Assembly (NCBI RefSeq): GCF_021010565.1
Contig: NZ_JAJNAY010000002.1
Span: 1,030,802 to 1,094,801 of the forward strand
Direction of reading: 5' to 3'
Length of the DNA: 64,000 nucleotides
Source: Chryseobacterium turcicum
GTDB lineage: Bacteria > Bacteroidota > Bacteroidia > Flavobacteriales > Weeksellaceae
Numbering within the stretch: the stretch's first letter is position 1; each line of letters opens with the position of its first letter. Below the pieces are notes generated by a model. That model did not search any database, was not told the DNA's origin, and saw nothing but the letters and a program-made list of their open reading frames with translations. The position numbers and the translations under genes are program-made. Below are positions 44,386 through 52,765 of this stretch, in pieces.

Positions 44386-45627
44386 ATGAAAAGAGTTGTC
44401 ATTACAGGATTGGGCGCCGTGACGCCTTTAGGAAATAATGTTGAAGAATTCTGGCAAAACAGCATCAACGGAGTAAGCGGAGCAAATAAAATCACTCATT
44501 TCGATACCGAAAAATTTAAAGTACACTTTGCTTGTGAAGTAAAAAACTTTGATCCCAAAGTATATTTAAATCACAACGAAATAAAAAGAAGCGATCTGTT
44601 TTCTCAGTACGCCATGTACTCATCTGCAGAAGCCATAAAAGATTCTGGGCTTGAGTTTGAAAAAATGGATCCTTTTGACACTGGTGTCATTTGGGGAACC
44701 GGACAAGGCGGAATGTGGACTTTCGAAAGCGAAGTCATGAATTTTGCAGCTAACGATCAAAACCCAAGATTTAATCCGTTTTTTGTCCCAAAATTTATTG
44801 CTAACATGGCTTCGGGAATGATTTCTATGAAGTTTGGTCTTCAGGGAATTAACTATACAACGATTTCTGCTTGTGCAACAGGAAATACTGCTTTGATGGA
44901 TGCTTTCAACTACATTCGTTTAGGAAAGGCAAAAGTAATTATCAGCGGTGGTTCTGAAGCAGCGATTACTCCAGCTTCGGTTGGTGGTTTTTCTGTGATG
45001 AAAGCAATGTCTACAAGAAATGATGATTTCGCTACAGCAAGTCGACCTTACGATGCAGATCGAGATGGTTTTGTAATGGGAGAAGGTGCCGGAGCTTTGG
45101 TTTTGGAAGAATATGAACACGCAAAAGCAAGAGGTGCAAAAATCTATGCCGAATTAGCTGGAGCCGCAATGACAGCCGATGCTTATCATATGACTGCACC
45201 TCATCCTGATGGAGTGGGTGCCATAAAAGCAATGCAATTGGCATTACAAGAAGCCGGAGCAAACATTGAAGATATTGATTATCTGAATCCTCACGCTACT
45301 TCTACTCCACTTGGAGATTTAGTTGAGCTAAAAGGAATCAGCAAATTATTTAAAGGAAGTAAAAACCTTGATCTAAGTGCTACAAAATCAATGACGGGTC
45401 ATTTATTAGGAGCCGCAGGAGCCGCAGAAGCTATTCTTTCGATTAAAGCGATTGAAAAAGGAATTATTCCGCCAACAATCAATCTTCACAAGATTGATGA
45501 AAATATTCCGAAAGATGTCAATATTATTTTTGGTGAAGCAAAAGAGAAGAATATCAATTTCGCTTTAAGCAATGCTTTTGGTTTTGGTGGGCATAATGCG
45601 ACTTTGGTGTTTAAGAAGTTTTCTTAA
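44386..45627 (+). CDS. fabF: Beta-ketoacyl-ACP synthase II
   Basis: Condenses malonyl-ACP with acyl-ACP in fatty-acid elongation, in the cytoplasm. The 413 residues have the N-terminal RVVITGLGAVTPLGNN, nucleophile Cys in ISACATGNTALMDAF (about 165), His in NPHATSTPLGDLVE (about 304) and His in KSMTGHLLGAAGAAE (about 341). C-terminal FGFGGHNATLVF is complete. The gene is intact. It comes 74 bases after the thioesterase. Confidence 0.95.
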   Translation: MKRVVITGLGAVTPLGNNVEEFWQNSINGVSGANKITHFDTEKFKVHFACEVKNFDPKVYLNHNEIKRSDLFSQYAMYSSAEAIKDSGLEFEKMDPFDTGVIWGTGQGGMWTFESEVMNFAANDQNPRFNPFFVPKFIANMASGMISMKFGLQGINYTTISACATGNTALMDAFNYIRLGKAKVIISGGSEAAITPASVGGFSVMKAMSTRNDDFATASRPYDADRDGFVMGEGAGALVLEEYEHAKARGAKIYAELAGAAMTADAYHMTAPHPDGVGAIKAMQLALQEAGANIEDIDYLNPHATSTPLGDLVELKGISKLFKGSKNLDLSATKSMTGHLLGAAGAAEAILSIKAIEKGIIPPTINLHKIDENIPKDVNIIFGEAKEKNINFALSNAFGFGGHNATLVFKKFS

Positions 45628-45696
45628 ATTTTAATCTCACGCAAATTAATCCGATTTAGCAAATTTCATATCAAGAACCTTAGAATGAAATTATTA

Positions 45697-45740
45697 AAAC
45701 TAAAAAAGCAGTCAAAATTTATTTGACTGCTTTTTAGTTT
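45697..45740. terminator. Bidirectional terminator between fabF and the L,D-transpeptidase
   Basis: AAACTAAAAAAGCAGTCAAA and TTTGACTGCTTTTTAGTTT pair almost perfectly over a 5-base loop, between convergent genes. The GCAGTCAAA core resembles the rho terminator. Confidence 0.85.
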
Positions 45741-46500
45741 ATGCTTCTTTCAGCCATTCCGATGAAGAAAGATAATTCTGATCGGGATAATATATAAAAA
45801 GAACATTCTTTCCTTTTATGGTATTGATAATCGGCTCAGCCAACGCTCTTGGAATTGCAGGACAGCCCCAACTTCTTCCAATTCTTTTATGTGCTGCGGC
45901 AAACTCATCACTTACATAATCTGCTCCGTGCATTACCACTGCTCTTTGTAAAGCTGCATCGTTATAGCCTTTATCCATACCTAAAAGTTTCAGTGAATAT
46001 CCATTTCCACCTTTGTAAGTAGCATCAGTAATATAAAACCCTAAGCTACTCTGATAAGAGCTTTCGGTATTAGAAAAATTTGTGGCAAATTCTTCTCCTG
46101 TATTTTTTCCGTGAGCAACCAGAGAATTGAAAAGTACTTTTTTCTCATTCATATCGATTACCCAAAGTCTCTTGGTATTAGATGACATCGAAAAATCACA
46201 AATCGTTAATAAATGTGCGCTTTCATCTAATTTTCCAGCTTTTTTAAGATTAGAAAAACCTAAAATCGCTTTAGAAAAAACATCAAAATTTAGTTTATGA
46301 TCAGTTTCGAATAAGATAGAATTGTAAAGTTCTTCTGAAGAACTCATTTCATTTTTGCTTTTTTCAGATTTAATTTCAACTGCAGTTTCTATTTTTTTTG
46401 TGTCGGTATTATCAATCTTTCTATTCTCGCTTTTCGGAGAGAGATAAAATGAAGTCGCTACCAAATACACAATGCCTAATACGCTGTAAAATCCTTTCAT
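45739..46500 (-). CDS. Murein L,D-transpeptidase catalytic domain family protein
   Basis: A 253-residue exported protein. The N-terminal segment MKGFYSVLGIVYLVATSFYL is a signal anchor or signal peptide. A polar linker to about residue 60 is followed by the catalytic domain with LWVIDMNEKKVLFNSLVAHG, LGFYITDATYKG, VMHGADYVSDEFA and the active-site Cys in RIGRSWGCPAIPR. It matches the YkuD-type branch annotated as a catalytic-domain family. It would crosslink peptidoglycan or attach proteins to it in the periplasm. Confidence 0.85.
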   Translation of the reverse strand: MKGFYSVLGIVYLVATSFYLSPKSENRKIDNTDTKKIETAVEIKSEKSKNEMSSSEELYNSILFETDHKLNFDVFSKAILGFSNLKKAGKLDESAHLLTICDFSMSSNTKRLWVIDMNEKKVLFNSLVAHGKNTGEEFATNFSNTESSYQSSLGFYITDATYKGGNGYSLKLLGMDKGYNDAALQRAVVMHGADYVSDEFAAAHKRIGRSWGCPAIPRALAEPIINTIKGKNVLFIYYPDQNYLSSSEWLKEA

Positions 46501-46611
46501 TAAATATTATGTTAAATTAAAATTGCGGGTACAAATTTATAAAATCATAATTATCAATGAGTTAAAATAAAAAAAGTTTAACTCAATTTAAGAAACTTTA
46601 ACGGTCACAGA

Positions 46612-47055
46612 TTATTTTTCAGAATCCGGAACAAACTCTAAACTTATAGAATTCATGCAGTATCTAGTGCCGGTTGGAGCCGGTCCGTCATTAAAAACAT
46701 GACCCAAGTGAGAATCACAACGTTTGCAAACGACCTCAATTCTTTCCATTCCATGGGTTGAATCGCGGTTATACCCTACTCCATTTTTATCCGCTTCAAA
46801 AAAACTTGGCCAGCCACAACTGCTCATAAATTTTTGATTGGAACGGAAAAGGTGATTTCCGCAAACTGCGCAGTAATATTCTCCCAACTCATCAAACTCA
46901 TTATATTTTCCGGTAAAAGGTCTTTCTGTAGCCGCTTCTCTTGCTATTGCATATAAATCGGGAGAAAGAATTTTAAACCATTCGTCATTGGAAATATTCA
47001 GTTTTGTAGTATCTGTTCTTGAATAATATGGATTGTTTTGTATTTCGTTTTGCAT
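46612..47055 (-). CDS. msrB: Peptide-methionine (R)-S-oxide reductase
   Basis: Repairs oxidised methionine-R-sulfoxide in proteins. The 147 residues have two zinc CxxC pairs (YCAVCGNHLF and VCKRCDSHLGHVF), SSCGWPSFFEA near 85, and the catalytic Cys in GTRYCMNSISLEF. No signal peptide is evident, so it is probably cytoplasmic. It is monocistronic. The start at 47055 (MQNEIQNNPYYSRT) is the only reasonable one. Confidence 0.95.
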   Translation of the reverse strand: MQNEIQNNPYYSRTDTTKLNISNDEWFKILSPDLYAIAREAATERPFTGKYNEFDELGEYYCAVCGNHLFRSNQKFMSSCGWPSFFEADKNGVGYNRDSTHGMERIEVVCKRCDSHLGHVFNDGPAPTGTRYCMNSISLEFVPDSEK

Positions 47056-47097
47056 AGATTTATTTTAAATATTAGAAATTAATATGATATCGAACCT

Positions 47098-47379
47098 CAA
47101 TTTTTTTTAACACATAAGTTTTTTTTAAGTTTTCAAAGTTTGAAAATATGAAGATCACATAAGTTTAAAAATCAAAGATTTTTTTCTATGTTTAAAATTC
47201 GATATTTCCCAACCTATTTCACTGCATTTTATTTGCATTATGCAAATTTTGGTTTTAATTCAAGTTTAAATTATTGAAAATGACAAGTTCATAAAATGTA
47301 AAACTAATGTGGTCTTTTTACAGTAGTTATTAAACTTAAAATTTTTTGTAAATTCTTTTGTGACTTTTGTGGTAAAAAA
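47098..47379. repeat. Intergenic repeat in the msrB-DUF445 gap
   Basis: The 353-base gap 47056-47408 has no gene. AACACATAAG (47108) and CTTTTGTGACTTTTGTGGTA (about 47355) are the ends of an element like that at 34551, and the ACATAAGTTT and CAAAGATTTTTTT cores are shared with it. The middle is AT-rich without clear structure. Confidence 0.5.
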
Positions 47380-47383
47380 TATA

Positions 47384-47406
47384 TCTCAAATTTAGTAAAT
47401 TTGAGA
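47384..47406 (+). promoter_or_regulatory. Perfect 23-base palindrome containing a -7 box at the DUF445 start
   Basis: TCTCAAATTTA-G-TAAATTTGAGA has 11-base arms with a single central base. The right half includes TAAATTTG (47396-47403), a TANNTTTG box just 5 bases before the ATG at 47409. It may be an operator or a start-site hairpin, and it implies a leaderless or near-leaderless message. Confidence 0.5.
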
Positions 47407-47408
47407 AT

Positions 47409-48653
47409 ATGAATGACGAAGACAAACGAAAACAGCTTAGAAAATATAAAGCTTTTGCCACAGGACTTTTTGTTTTGATGGCAATTATCTTTATTATCAC
47501 TACAATTTTACAAAAAACACTTGATTCTCATTGGATTGGCTATGTTCGTGCATTTTCTGAAGCCGCCATGGTGGGTGCTTTAGCAGACTGGTTTGCCGTG
47601 ACAGCACTTTTCCGTCATCCGTTGGGAATTCCCATTCCACATACCAATCTGATTGAAAACAGCAAGGAAAAGCTGGGTGATAACCTGGGAAGCTTTGTGG
47701 TTTCTAATTTTCTTTCGCCTAAAACAATTCGTCCTTATATTCAGAAACTGAAAATTTCCGGTTTTGTGGGAGAATGGCTTGCAAAAGAAAGAAATCAGGA
47801 AGCTTTAATTAAAAACCTCTCAGACATTGTTTTGGATATTCTCAATAAACTGGATGACTCTAAAGTAAGCCATTTTATCAGTAAAAAAGTCGGCGAAATG
47901 ACTGATAATATAAAACTAAACGCCATTCTCGGAAACGGAATCATTTATCTTTTGGATAAAAATGACCATCAAAAAATCATTACCAATCTTTCTGCTCAGA
48001 TAAAAGATTATATTATTTTAAATGAAGATGTCATTCAGGAACGGGTAAAAAAAGGGAGTTATTCTTTCATTCCTTCATTTGTGGACAATAAAATTGCTGA
48101 TAAAATAGCGAGCGGACTTGCCGATTTTTTTAAAGAAGTGGAAGAAAATCCAGCCCATGAAATTCGAGATTTAATTACCCGAAAAATTTATGAATTTTCT
48201 CACGATTTAAAAAACAGTCCAAAATGGAATGATGAATTTAAAACCATCAAAAATGATTTTCTAAAAAATGATAAACTAGAAGAATATTCTAACGACATTT
48301 GGCTTTCTATAAAAAAAACATTGAATAATGAATTGCAGGAAGACGAATCTTCATTAAAAAAATACATCACAAAAAACCTGAATGAGTTTTCTGAAAATCT
48401 TAAAACCGACGAAAAGCTTCAGAATAAAATCGACCATTGGGTAAGGGTAACCGCCTACAAATATATTTTGAAAAACACGCACCAAGCTGGAGATTTGATT
48501 AGTTCAACCGTTGGAAACTGGCAAGGAAAAGAGCTCAGCGAAAAACTAGAACTAGAAGTGGGGAAAGATTTACAATTCATCCGTGTAAACGGAACTTTAG
48601 TTGGCGGATTGGTTGGACTTATTATTTATACGATATCGCATTTTTTTATTTAA
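47409..48653 (+). CDS. DUF445 family membrane protein
   Basis: A 414-residue protein. The N-terminal hydrophobic segment is near 17-35 (GLFVLMAIIFIITTIL), with a second helix or pair around 45-66 (VRAFSEAAMVGALADWFAVT). The conserved ADWFAVTALFRHPLGIPIPH matches DUF445. A long helical, charged region runs to about 390, and a last helix ends at LVGGLVGLIIYTISHFF. The family is membrane-associated with unknown function. The 185-residue gene follows 19 bases later. Confidence 0.88.
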   Translation: MNDEDKRKQLRKYKAFATGLFVLMAIIFIITTILQKTLDSHWIGYVRAFSEAAMVGALADWFAVTALFRHPLGIPIPHTNLIENSKEKLGDNLGSFVVSNFLSPKTIRPYIQKLKISGFVGEWLAKERNQEALIKNLSDIVLDILNKLDDSKVSHFISKKVGEMTDNIKLNAILGNGIIYLLDKNDHQKIITNLSAQIKDYIILNEDVIQERVKKGSYSFIPSFVDNKIADKIASGLADFFKEVEENPAHEIRDLITRKIYEFSHDLKNSPKWNDEFKTIKNDFLKNDKLEEYSNDIWLSIKKTLNNELQEDESSLKKYITKNLNEFSENLKTDEKLQNKIDHWVRVTAYKYILKNTHQAGDLISSTVGNWQGKELSEKLELEVGKDLQFIRVNGTLVGGLVGLIIYTISHFFI

Positions 48654-48672
48654 AAAACATTTATTTTAACTC

Positions 48673-49230
48673 ATGAAAATTTATCACACAATATTCCTCT
48701 TATTACTAATCCTTAGTTCCTACCAAAATAAAGCTCAAAATAAAATAAGTGAGCATTTAGAAATAACAAAAGAAAATGCAAATCTTAATGCCCAGAAAAT
48801 TATGGCAGATAATTTTTATTGGGATATGATTGATGAGTTTTCACCTTTCGGAAACGACGTAGGAAATGATACATTCTATATTTACTATGATTGGAAAAAA
48901 GACAATCCAAATAAAAATGGAACTGATTTCTTAAATCATGATTTAAGAGAGATTAATTTTGATTTGAATATTACAGAAAAAGAAATGGTTCAAAACAGCG
49001 TTCAAAAAATGAATAATCAATATCTTGATTTAAATAGAATTGACAATGAAATTATTTCTCTCGCATTTACACAACTATTTTTATATGGTAAAATTGAAAG
49101 TAAAATAAAAGAATTAAGCCTGAAAGCGATTGAAAGAGAAATGCTCTATCTTGATTTTTGGGATACTGATTCTAAAATTCGGGAAGAAAGATTAACAAAA
49201 ATGAAATCAGCAATTCTTAAATCTAAATAA
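48673..49230 (+). CDS. Hypothetical exported protein
   Basis: A 185-residue protein with a signal peptide (MKIYHTIFLLLLILSSYQNKA). The mature part is rich in Asp, Asn and Lys, with DEFSPFGNDVGNDTFYIYYD, WKKDNPNKNGTDFLNHDLRE and a helical C-terminus. I do not recognise the family. It follows DUF445 by 19 bases and ends before a terminator at 49248, so it is probably in the same transcript. Confidence 0.7.
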   Translation: MKIYHTIFLLLLILSSYQNKAQNKISEHLEITKENANLNAQKIMADNFYWDMIDEFSPFGNDVGNDTFYIYYDWKKDNPNKNGTDFLNHDLREINFDLNITEKEMVQNSVQKMNNQYLDLNRIDNEIISLAFTQLFLYGKIESKIKELSLKAIEREMLYLDFWDTDSKIREERLTKMKSAILKSK

Positions 49231-49247
49231 GCTAGATTTAATTTAAC

Positions 49248-49280
49248 AAAAAAAGCAAAACCTCATCAGTTTTGCTTTTT
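49248..49280. terminator. Bidirectional terminator between the hypothetical gene and pyrD
   Basis: AAAAAAAGCAAAAC and GTTTTGCTTTTT form a stem over a 7-base loop, between convergent genes, with T- and A-rich flanks. Confidence 0.8.
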
Positions 49281-49299
49281 ATATTTTTAAGATTTAAAA

Positions 49300-50337
49300 T
49301 TATCTTGGAATTCTACTTGCTCTTGTTAAAAGTTCCTGATTAATATCGTTAATTAATTGCGGACCTTCATAGATAAATCCGGTATATAATTGCACTAAAC
49401 TTGCTCCTGCGTCCAGTTTTTCAATCGCATCTTTTGCTGAGTGAATTCCGCCAACTCCGATGATTGGGAATGCGCGGTTGCTTTTGTCTGAAAGATATTT
49501 AATCATTTTTGTGCTTCGCTCACGAATTGGTTTTCCGCTTAAACCACCGTTTCCGATTTGTTCTAAAGTTTCTTTTGAAGTTTTCAGACCTTCTCTGTTG
49601 ACGGAAGTATTTGAAACCACAATTCCATCGATTTTTGTGTCTGCAATCAGTTCGATAATTTCATCCAATTGTTGATTATTCAAATCCGGAGCGATTTTCA
49701 GAAGAATAGGTTTTGGATTTACTTTAGTTTGATTGATTCCTTTCACAGCAGTAATCAATTCTCTCAAATACTCAACATCTTCTAATTTTGCATGACTTCC
49801 AACGTTTGGACAGCTCACATTCAGAACAAAATAATCGACATGAGGATGAAGACCTTCAAAGCAATCTAAGTAATCCTGAGTATAGTTTTCAGGCGTTGTA
49901 TTGGTATTTTTTCCGATGTTTCCACCGATGATTATTTTTCCGTTGTTTGATTTTAATTTTTCAATCGCAGCTTCCAAACCATCGTTGTTGAAACCCATTC
50001 TGTTGATAATTCCGCCATCTTCTATTAGACGGAACAATCTTTTCTTAGGATTTCCGGCTTGAGCTTTTGGAGTTACCGTTCCAATTTCTACAAATCCGAA
50101 ACCTAAATCTCCCAATTCATTAAATAAAACTGCATTTTTATCGAAACCAGCTGCCAATCCAACCGGGTTTTTAAATTTCAGTCCGAAAACTTCTCTTTCG
50201 AGACGCTTGTCAACAATGGGTTTTGGAAGGAATAATTTTGTTAAAAATCCAAAGTTTTTAAGCATCGAAAAGGTAAAGTGATGCACTTCTTCGGGATCAA
50301 ATTTGAAAAGAATCGGGCGAATGAGCGATTTGTACAT
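49300..50337 (-). CDS. pyrD: Dihydroorotate dehydrogenase (quinone)
   Basis: Oxidises dihydroorotate to orotate in pyrimidine synthesis at the inner membrane, using quinone. The 345-residue class 2 form has an N-terminal membrane-associating helix, then [41 protein letters not shown] and [13 protein letters not shown] (catalytic Ser). [13 protein letters not shown] and [14 protein letters not shown] close the FMN site. It is monocistronic. Confidence 0.95.
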   Translation of the reverse strand: MYKSLIRPILFKFDPEEVHHFTFSMLKNFGFLTKLFLPKPIVDKRLEREVFGLKFKNPVGLAAGFDKNAVLFNELGDLGFGFVEIGTVTPKAQAGNPKKRLFRLIEDGGIINRMGFNNDGLEAAIEKLKSNNGKIIIGGNIGKNTNTTPENYTQDYLDCFEGLHPHVDYFVLNVSCPNVGSHAKLEDVEYLRELITAVKGINQTKVNPKPILLKIAPDLNNQQLDEIIELIADTKIDGIVVSNTSVNREGLKTSKETLEQIGNGGLSGKPIRERSTKMIKYLSDKSNRAFPIIGVGGIHSAKDAIEKLDAGASLVQLYTGFIYEGPQLINDINQELLTRASRIPR

Positions 50338-50446
50338 TGAAAAAAAGTTTTACAAAAATACTCATTTTAAAATTAATGGATTATTGATGTGTGATATTTT
50401 ATTTAAACATAAAATCTGCTATATCTAAAAATCTGCGTGAAATTCT

Positions 50447-50580
50447 TTTAACGCAAAGGTTTTTATTAATTTTTCTTCAAATTTTAAGGAGCAAAGATGA
50501 ATCAACCAGTTGATTTGATGAAGCGTATGTTTGAGCTTTGCGATCCAAACTCTTCCTTAAAATAAAATATTTGCGTTAAA
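50447..50580. repeat. Nested inverted-repeat element with TTTAACGCAAA ends
   Basis: Outer arms TTTAACGCAAA (50447-50457) and TTTGCGTTAAA (50570-50580) are perfect. The second pair is ATTTTAAGGA (50481-50490) with TCCTTAAAAT (50554-50563). The innermost pair is GCAAAG with CTTTGC. Three nested pairings make a folded element of about 134 bases in the gap between pyrD and the pseudouridine synthase. Confidence 0.7.
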
Positions 50581-50585
50581 CTAAA

Positions 50586-51281
50586 TTAAGAATACGCACT
50601 CAAATCAAAACTCAAAATATCCCCTACTCTTTTGAATTCTTCGTTTATTGTGGCATTCAAGGTTATTTTTTCGTTGGTAATCGGATGATTAAAAACCAAT
50701 TGATGAGCATGAAGCATCAGTTTATTCATATTAAAAGTTTCCAGCCACAATTTATTCTGCTTATTACAACCATGAGGTCTGCATCCCAAAATAGGATGTA
50801 AAATATGCTTAAAATGCTTTCTCAATTGATGAAATCTGCCCGTTTCGGGGATTGCTTCAACTAAACAATACCGCGAGGTCTGATGTTTTCCGAATACTAA
50901 ATCTATCTCGGAAGTCTGTAAACGGTGATAATAGGTAATTGCGTTTTGTTGAATTTCGTCTTCATTAACCAAATCATAATCTATGGTTTCCTCTTCGGGA
51001 GCCCATCCTCTAAGAATTGCCAAATATTTTTTTTCAACTTCACGCGCTGCAAATTGGTCGCTCATTATTCTCAAAGTATCTTTATCTAAAGTAAACAGCA
51101 AAACGCCCGAAGTTTTTCGGTCTAAACGATGCACCGGATAAACATATTGCCCGATTTGGTCTCTCAATTCCTGAATAGCATACGTATCTGCTTGTCCCGA
51201 ATAATATGATTTATGAACCAATAATCCGCTGGGTTTATTGATGGCAATAAGATGTTCGTCGCGATAAAGAATTTCTAACAT
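50586..51281 (-). CDS. truC: RluA/TruC-family RNA pseudouridine synthase
   Basis: Isomerises uridine to pseudouridine in RNA, probably tRNA position 65 if TruC. The start is set at 51281 (MLEILYRDEHLIAINKPSGL). The 24 codons upstream overlap the divergent sigma-factor region. The catalytic Asp lies in VYPVHRLDRKTSGVLLF (about 53). It ends with GRFHQLRKHFKHI and LMLHAHQLVF. It has no S4 domain and 231 residues. The TruC subtype rests on RLDRKTSG and length. Confidence 0.85.
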   Translation of the reverse strand: MLEILYRDEHLIAINKPSGLLVHKSYYSGQADTYAIQELRDQIGQYVYPVHRLDRKTSGVLLFTLDKDTLRIMSDQFAAREVEKKYLAILRGWAPEEETIDYDLVNEDEIQQNAITYYHRLQTSEIDLVFGKHQTSRYCLVEAIPETGRFHQLRKHFKHILHPILGCRPHGCNKQNKLWLETFNMNKLMLHAHQLVFNHPITNEKITLNATINEEFKRVGDILSFDLSAYS

Positions 51282-51409
51282 GGAGCAAAAGTAGAGAATT
51301 TTAAACTGATTTAATTTTGATTGTAGCCGCAAAAAAAGATTCTTTATCTTCATTAATAATTATTGTAACATTTTTGGTGGTACGTTCTCTAAATTATAAA
51401 AAAGGATTA

Positions 51410-51907
51410 ATGCATAATTTAAACTTCGATGAAATTTATCATACCTATTGGAAGAAGATTTTTCGGCTCTGCATGGGATATGTAAATAATGATGAAGTGG
51501 CAAAAGACCTCTGTCAGGAAACATTTGTAGCGGTTTTTCAGCAATTACCAAAATTTCGCCACGAAGCCAATATAGGAACATGGATTTATCGAATTGCCTC
51601 AAATATATGCCTAAGACAGGTTAATCTTGAAAAAAGAATGCCTAAAAATGACCTTCCTTCTCAAATAAAAGATATTTCAGAAAAAGAAAATAAGATTGAA
51701 CAGGAAAATATGACCAACTTTCTCTACCAATGTATTTCCGAATTACCTGAGCTTGAAAGAATTATCATTTCTTTGGAGCTTGAAGAAATGAAGCAGAAGG
51801 ACATCGCTGAAGTTGTAGGAATTTCTCCTGCCAATGTGAGAGTTAAAATTCATAGAATCAAGGAAAAGCTAACCGAAAAATTTACAAAGTATGGAAACCA
51901 ATTATAA
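51410..51907 (+). CDS. ECF-type RNA polymerase sigma factor
   Basis: A sigma-70-family group IV factor. The start is at 51410 (MHNLNFDEIYHTYWKKIFRL), just after AAAGGATT. Region 2 is there (VNNDEVAKDLCQETFVAVFQ, WIYRIASNICLRQ), and region 4 has LPELERIIISLELEEMKQKD, then IAEVVGISPANVRVKIHRIKE. The 165-residue size fits the ECF group. A GTAACATTT sequence at 51365-51373 upstream could be an ECF -35 element, but no convincing -10 was found. It overlaps the next membrane-protein gene by 17 bases. Confidence 0.9.
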   Translation: MHNLNFDEIYHTYWKKIFRLCMGYVNNDEVAKDLCQETFVAVFQQLPKFRHEANIGTWIYRIASNICLRQVNLEKRMPKNDLPSQIKDISEKENKIEQENMTNFLYQCISELPELERIIISLELEEMKQKDIAEVVGISPANVRVKIHRIKEKLTEKFTKYGNQL

Positions 51908-52481
51908 TTTTCAGGAAATCTGGAACAAAAAAAACACAGATATTCCTGATATACAAGAGATAAAAACAACAGCTGAGAAATACAGAAAAAAACAAATTTT
52001 AAAAGATATTGGGCTTATATCCTTACTATTATCAACTGTGGCAGTGATTATTGCCATTTGGGTTTTTATTAAAATTTCTTTTTTCACTACACAGCTAGGA
52101 ATTATGTTGGTTCTTACGGGTATTGTCATGTATATTTTTCTTGTATATCAAAACATTAATATTTTAAAGAAAATTAATACCTCAACCAACAATCTTGAAT
52201 ATCTTATTGCAATTAGAAAAGCAGAGCAACAGCAGATTTATATGCAGACAAAAGGTCTAAGTATTTATTATGTTTTACTTTCTTTTGGCTTCTTCTTTTA
52301 CTTTTATGAATTTGCATTGAAAATGAGCTGGCTCGGATGTATACTAACTTACGGATTAACATTTTTATGGGGACTTGTTACTTGGTTTATCATAAGACCC
52401 AAGCAGATTAGAAAGCAAAAAGAAAAAATATCATCCGTTATCAGTTCTTTAGAAAATTTGGAAAAAAGCTTAGAGGATTAA
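51891..52481 (+). CDS. Putative anti-sigma-like membrane protein
   Basis: A 196-residue protein overlapping the sigma gene by 17 bases, which suggests coupled translation and a regulator of that sigma factor. The N-terminal part is cytoplasmic and charged. Helices lie at about 40-60 (LISLLLSTVAVIIAIWVFI), 67-86 (LGIMLVLTGIVMYIFLVY), 124-144 (LSIYYVLLSFGFFFYFYEF) and 150-167 (LGCILTYGLTFLWGLVTW). The C-terminus is coiled-coil. There is no recognisable zinc anti-sigma motif. Anti-sigma function is inferred only from the overlap. Confidence 0.65.
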   Translation: METNYNFQEIWNKKNTDIPDIQEIKTTAEKYRKKQILKDIGLISLLLSTVAVIIAIWVFIKISFFTTQLGIMLVLTGIVMYIFLVYQNINILKKINTSTNNLEYLIAIRKAEQQQIYMQTKGLSIYYVLLSFGFFFYFYEFALKMSWLGCILTYGLTFLWGLVTWFIIRPKQIRKQKEKISSVISSLENLEKSLED

Positions 52482-52528
52482 TCTCTATTTTTTTGATGGA
52501 TGAATTTCAAAAATGAATGGTATATATT

Positions 52529-52561
52529 AAACCTCATAGGTTTTGGAAACCTATGAGGTTT
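52529..52561. repeat. Perfect hairpin AAACCTCATAGGTTT repeat
   Basis: A 15-base arm, TGG loop and perfect complement. It sits 48 bases after the membrane-protein stop and could act as a terminator, although the T-tail is short. The sequence is a type found as a dispersed palindrome in flavobacteria, as far as I recall. Confidence 0.65.
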
Positions 52562-52580
52562 GTATTGTAAACGTTCTTTG

Positions 52581-52682
52581 GTCACTAGCCCTGATGGGAG
52601 CGGCATCCTTTTTTGTGGCGGGCGGAACGAAGTGGAGACTGCCACAAAAAAGATATAGCGAAAAGCAGGTTCCCGGCTCCTG
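52581..52682. ncRNA. GC-rich structured intergenic element upstream of glyS
   Basis: A GC-rich island in AT-rich sequence. The outer stem is GGAGC (52597-52601) with GCTCC (52676-52680). The inner stem is CTTTTTTGTGGC (52608-52619) with GCCACAAAAAAG (52641-52652) over a 21-base loop containing GGCGGAACGAAGTGG. A small GCGAAAAGC hairpin sits between. Nothing here codes. It may be a conserved structured RNA or a mobile palindrome. I do not name a family. Confidence 0.5.
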
Positions 52683-52738
52683 AAATTCTAGATTATAAAA
52701 ACTTCCCACTTCCCGCTTTCAACTTCCTACATTTTCAC

Positions 52739-52746
52739 TATTTTTG
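52739..52746 (+). promoter_or_regulatory. -7 promoter box for glyS
   Basis: TATTTTTG matches TANNTTTG, 19 bases before the ATG at 52766. A TTTC lies 18 bases upstream as a weak -33. The box lies downstream of the structured element, which would therefore be outside the message. Confidence 0.55.
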
Positions 52747-52765
52747 CAGGTAAGACGAAAAATTT

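Noticed and set aside
52581-52682. T-box or other tRNA-sensing leader of glyS
   Set aside because: T-boxes are not known from Bacteroidota, no T-box bulge sequence is present, and the glyS promoter box lies after the element.
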